From positions 6,651-13,866 of the forward strand of contig JAHFAK010000058.1 of NCBI GenBank assembly GCA_023250585.1: a stretch of 7,216 bases of DNA. Reading direction: 5' to 3'. This stretch comes from Deltaproteobacteria bacterium (lineage in GTDB: Bacteria > Bdellovibrionota_F > JAHFAK01). Each line of letters starts with the position of its first letter. The stretch's first letter is position 1. Positions 6,387-7,216 of the stretch are shown one piece after another. A program made the translations under genes and the position numbers. The notes below the pieces were generated by a model that made no database searches, was not told where the DNA came from, and saw nothing but the letters and a program-made list of their open reading frames with translations.

Positions 6387-7216
6387 TTACGACCCAATAT
6401 TTTCAATTACTTCTATATCTTCTTTGTCTAGCATGAAGTTAAAGCTTTCGAGATCTTCTTGCATATGAATTGAGTTTGTTGTTCCTGTTAATGGAATCAT
6501 TCCGATTGTCATTGAAAAATTAAAAATAATTTGAGGGATCGTTTTTCGATATTTCAGTACAATTTTTTTTATTGGCTCACTTGAAATTTCGCGTATATTT
6601 GCGGTTAAGAGTGAAAAACCCTGATAGTATATTTTGTTTTGATTACAAAAATTTCGTACGTCAAAATCCCATTTATTGCGCGCAAAGCATCTATTCTGAA
6701 CAAAGGTTGGTTTAATTTTTACCCTCTTCATTAATTCTTGAAGATGAAAGATGCTTACATTGGAAATTCCTAGAAATTTGATTTGACCTTTCTCGTAAAG
6801 ATTTTCCATAGAGGTCCATGTTTCAAGATCTTCATCAGTAATCCCGTTGTAATAATCATAAGGTCCATGCAAAACATATGAATCACAATAATCTATTTTA
6901 AGGTGCTCGAGAGAACTTTGAAACGATTGCTGTACTTGAGTGGAAAAATCTGCCTGTTCATCATATGGTTTTCTATGATCCTGTCCATTCGCATAGGTAA
7001 ATTTTGTTTGAATAAAGAGTTCTTCTCTTTTTAATCCTCTTGCACAAGCATGTGTAATTGTTTTACCAACGGCCTCCTCAAAATAATGTTTACGCTGATT
7101 CGCTGTATCAATCGCTCTAAATCCGGTTTCGAGTGCATGTTGTGTAAGATCTAGCGTTTTATCTTCTTTCCACGCAGTTCCATAAAAAAATCGCGGGACT
7201 AATCGTTGGCTGATCG
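6387..7216 (-). CDS. Aldo/keto reductase family oxidoreductase, 5'-partial
   Basis: This is an NAD(P)H-dependent aldo/keto reductase with a TIM-barrel fold, expected to be cytosolic and to reduce a carbonyl substrate that cannot be read from the sequence. The frame runs open from the right edge (first full codon at 7214-7212) to TAA at 6387-6389, giving 275 visible residues. Numbering these from 1, the catalytic tetrad is complete: D36 in AIDTANQ, Y44 in RKHYFEE, K71 in FIQTKF and H116 in YVLHGPY. An early-barrel strand PRFFYGTAWKED is at 7-18, and the cofactor-binding strand is near the C-terminus (MIPLTGTTNS). The ending (KEDIEVIENIGS) is normal for the family, so only a few N-terminal residues are missing beyond the window. 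The DTANQRKHY form differs from the usual DTAxxY and marks a distinct subfamily. It shares strand with the exported-protein gene but is separated from it by 282 bp, so the two are probably independent. Confidence 0.93.
   Translation of the reverse strand, partial: ISQRLVPRFFYGTAWKEDKTLDLTQHALETGFRAIDTANQRKHYFEEAVGKTITHACARGLKREELFIQTKFTYANGQDHRKPYDEQADFSTQVQQSFQSSLEHLKIDYCDSYVLHGPYDYYNGITDEDLETWTSMENLYEKGQIKFLGISNVSIFHLQELMKRVKIKPTFVQNRCFARNKWDFDVRNFCNQNKIYYQGFSLLTANIREISSEPIKKIVLKYRKTIPQIIFNFSMTIGMIPLTGTTNSIHMQEDLESFNFMLDKEDIEVIENIGS

Noticed and set aside
6870-6872. TTG at 6872 as the start of a short 161-residue reductase, or a frameshift upstream of it
   Set aside because: The same frame stays open to 7214 and encodes the rest of the aldo/keto reductase, including three of the four catalytic residues. 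The gene is intact in the window and only truncated by its edge.

Overview
The window is about one third GC and fully gene-bearing. It reads as a chromosomal segment of an AT-rich bacterium using the standard code: two of the four main genes end in TGA and TGG encodes Trp. Nothing in it names the organism firmly. A bacterial-type UvrB, a DUF234-type ATPase and a large Lys/Asn/Ile-rich exported orphan with a short leucine-rich segment would suit a poorly characterised, perhaps host-associated lineage. Candidate phyla such as Dependentiae are a guess only.

Layout: 1-1899 (+) is uvrB, cut at its 5' end by the window edge. Only 11 bp separate it from the stop of a convergent gene (1911-3323, minus) for a 470-residue P-loop ATPase fused to a PD-(D/E)XK nuclease-like C-terminal domain. 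The ATPase gene is preceded by a 144-bp spacer (3324-3467) with striking structure: a 15-bp perfect inverted repeat, one arm of which is also perfectly complementary over 11 nt to the ATPase Shine-Dalgarno region. Next comes a large minus-strand gene (3468-6104, 878 codons from the preferred ATG) for an exported protein I do not recognise. It has a signal peptide, a helical N-terminal half, an HExxH motif followed by an EAIG segment, a short leucine-rich segment with a typical N-cap, and a beta-rich C-terminal region. A 282-bp spacer (6105-6386) follows, holding a good sigma-70-like promoter for the exported protein and several small palindromes. The right end (6387-7216, minus) is an aldo/keto reductase with its full catalytic tetrad, lacking only its extreme N-terminus, which lies outside the window.

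The genes do not form an obvious pathway: DNA repair, an ATPase-nuclease of unknown role, an exported orphan, and a redox enzyme. The three minus-strand genes are separated by spacers with their own signals, so they are probably separate transcription units. The most interesting items are the leader of the ATPase gene, which looks like a terminator/SD-sequestering switch or an operator dyad, and the exported protein with its possible zinc-metalloprotease motif.
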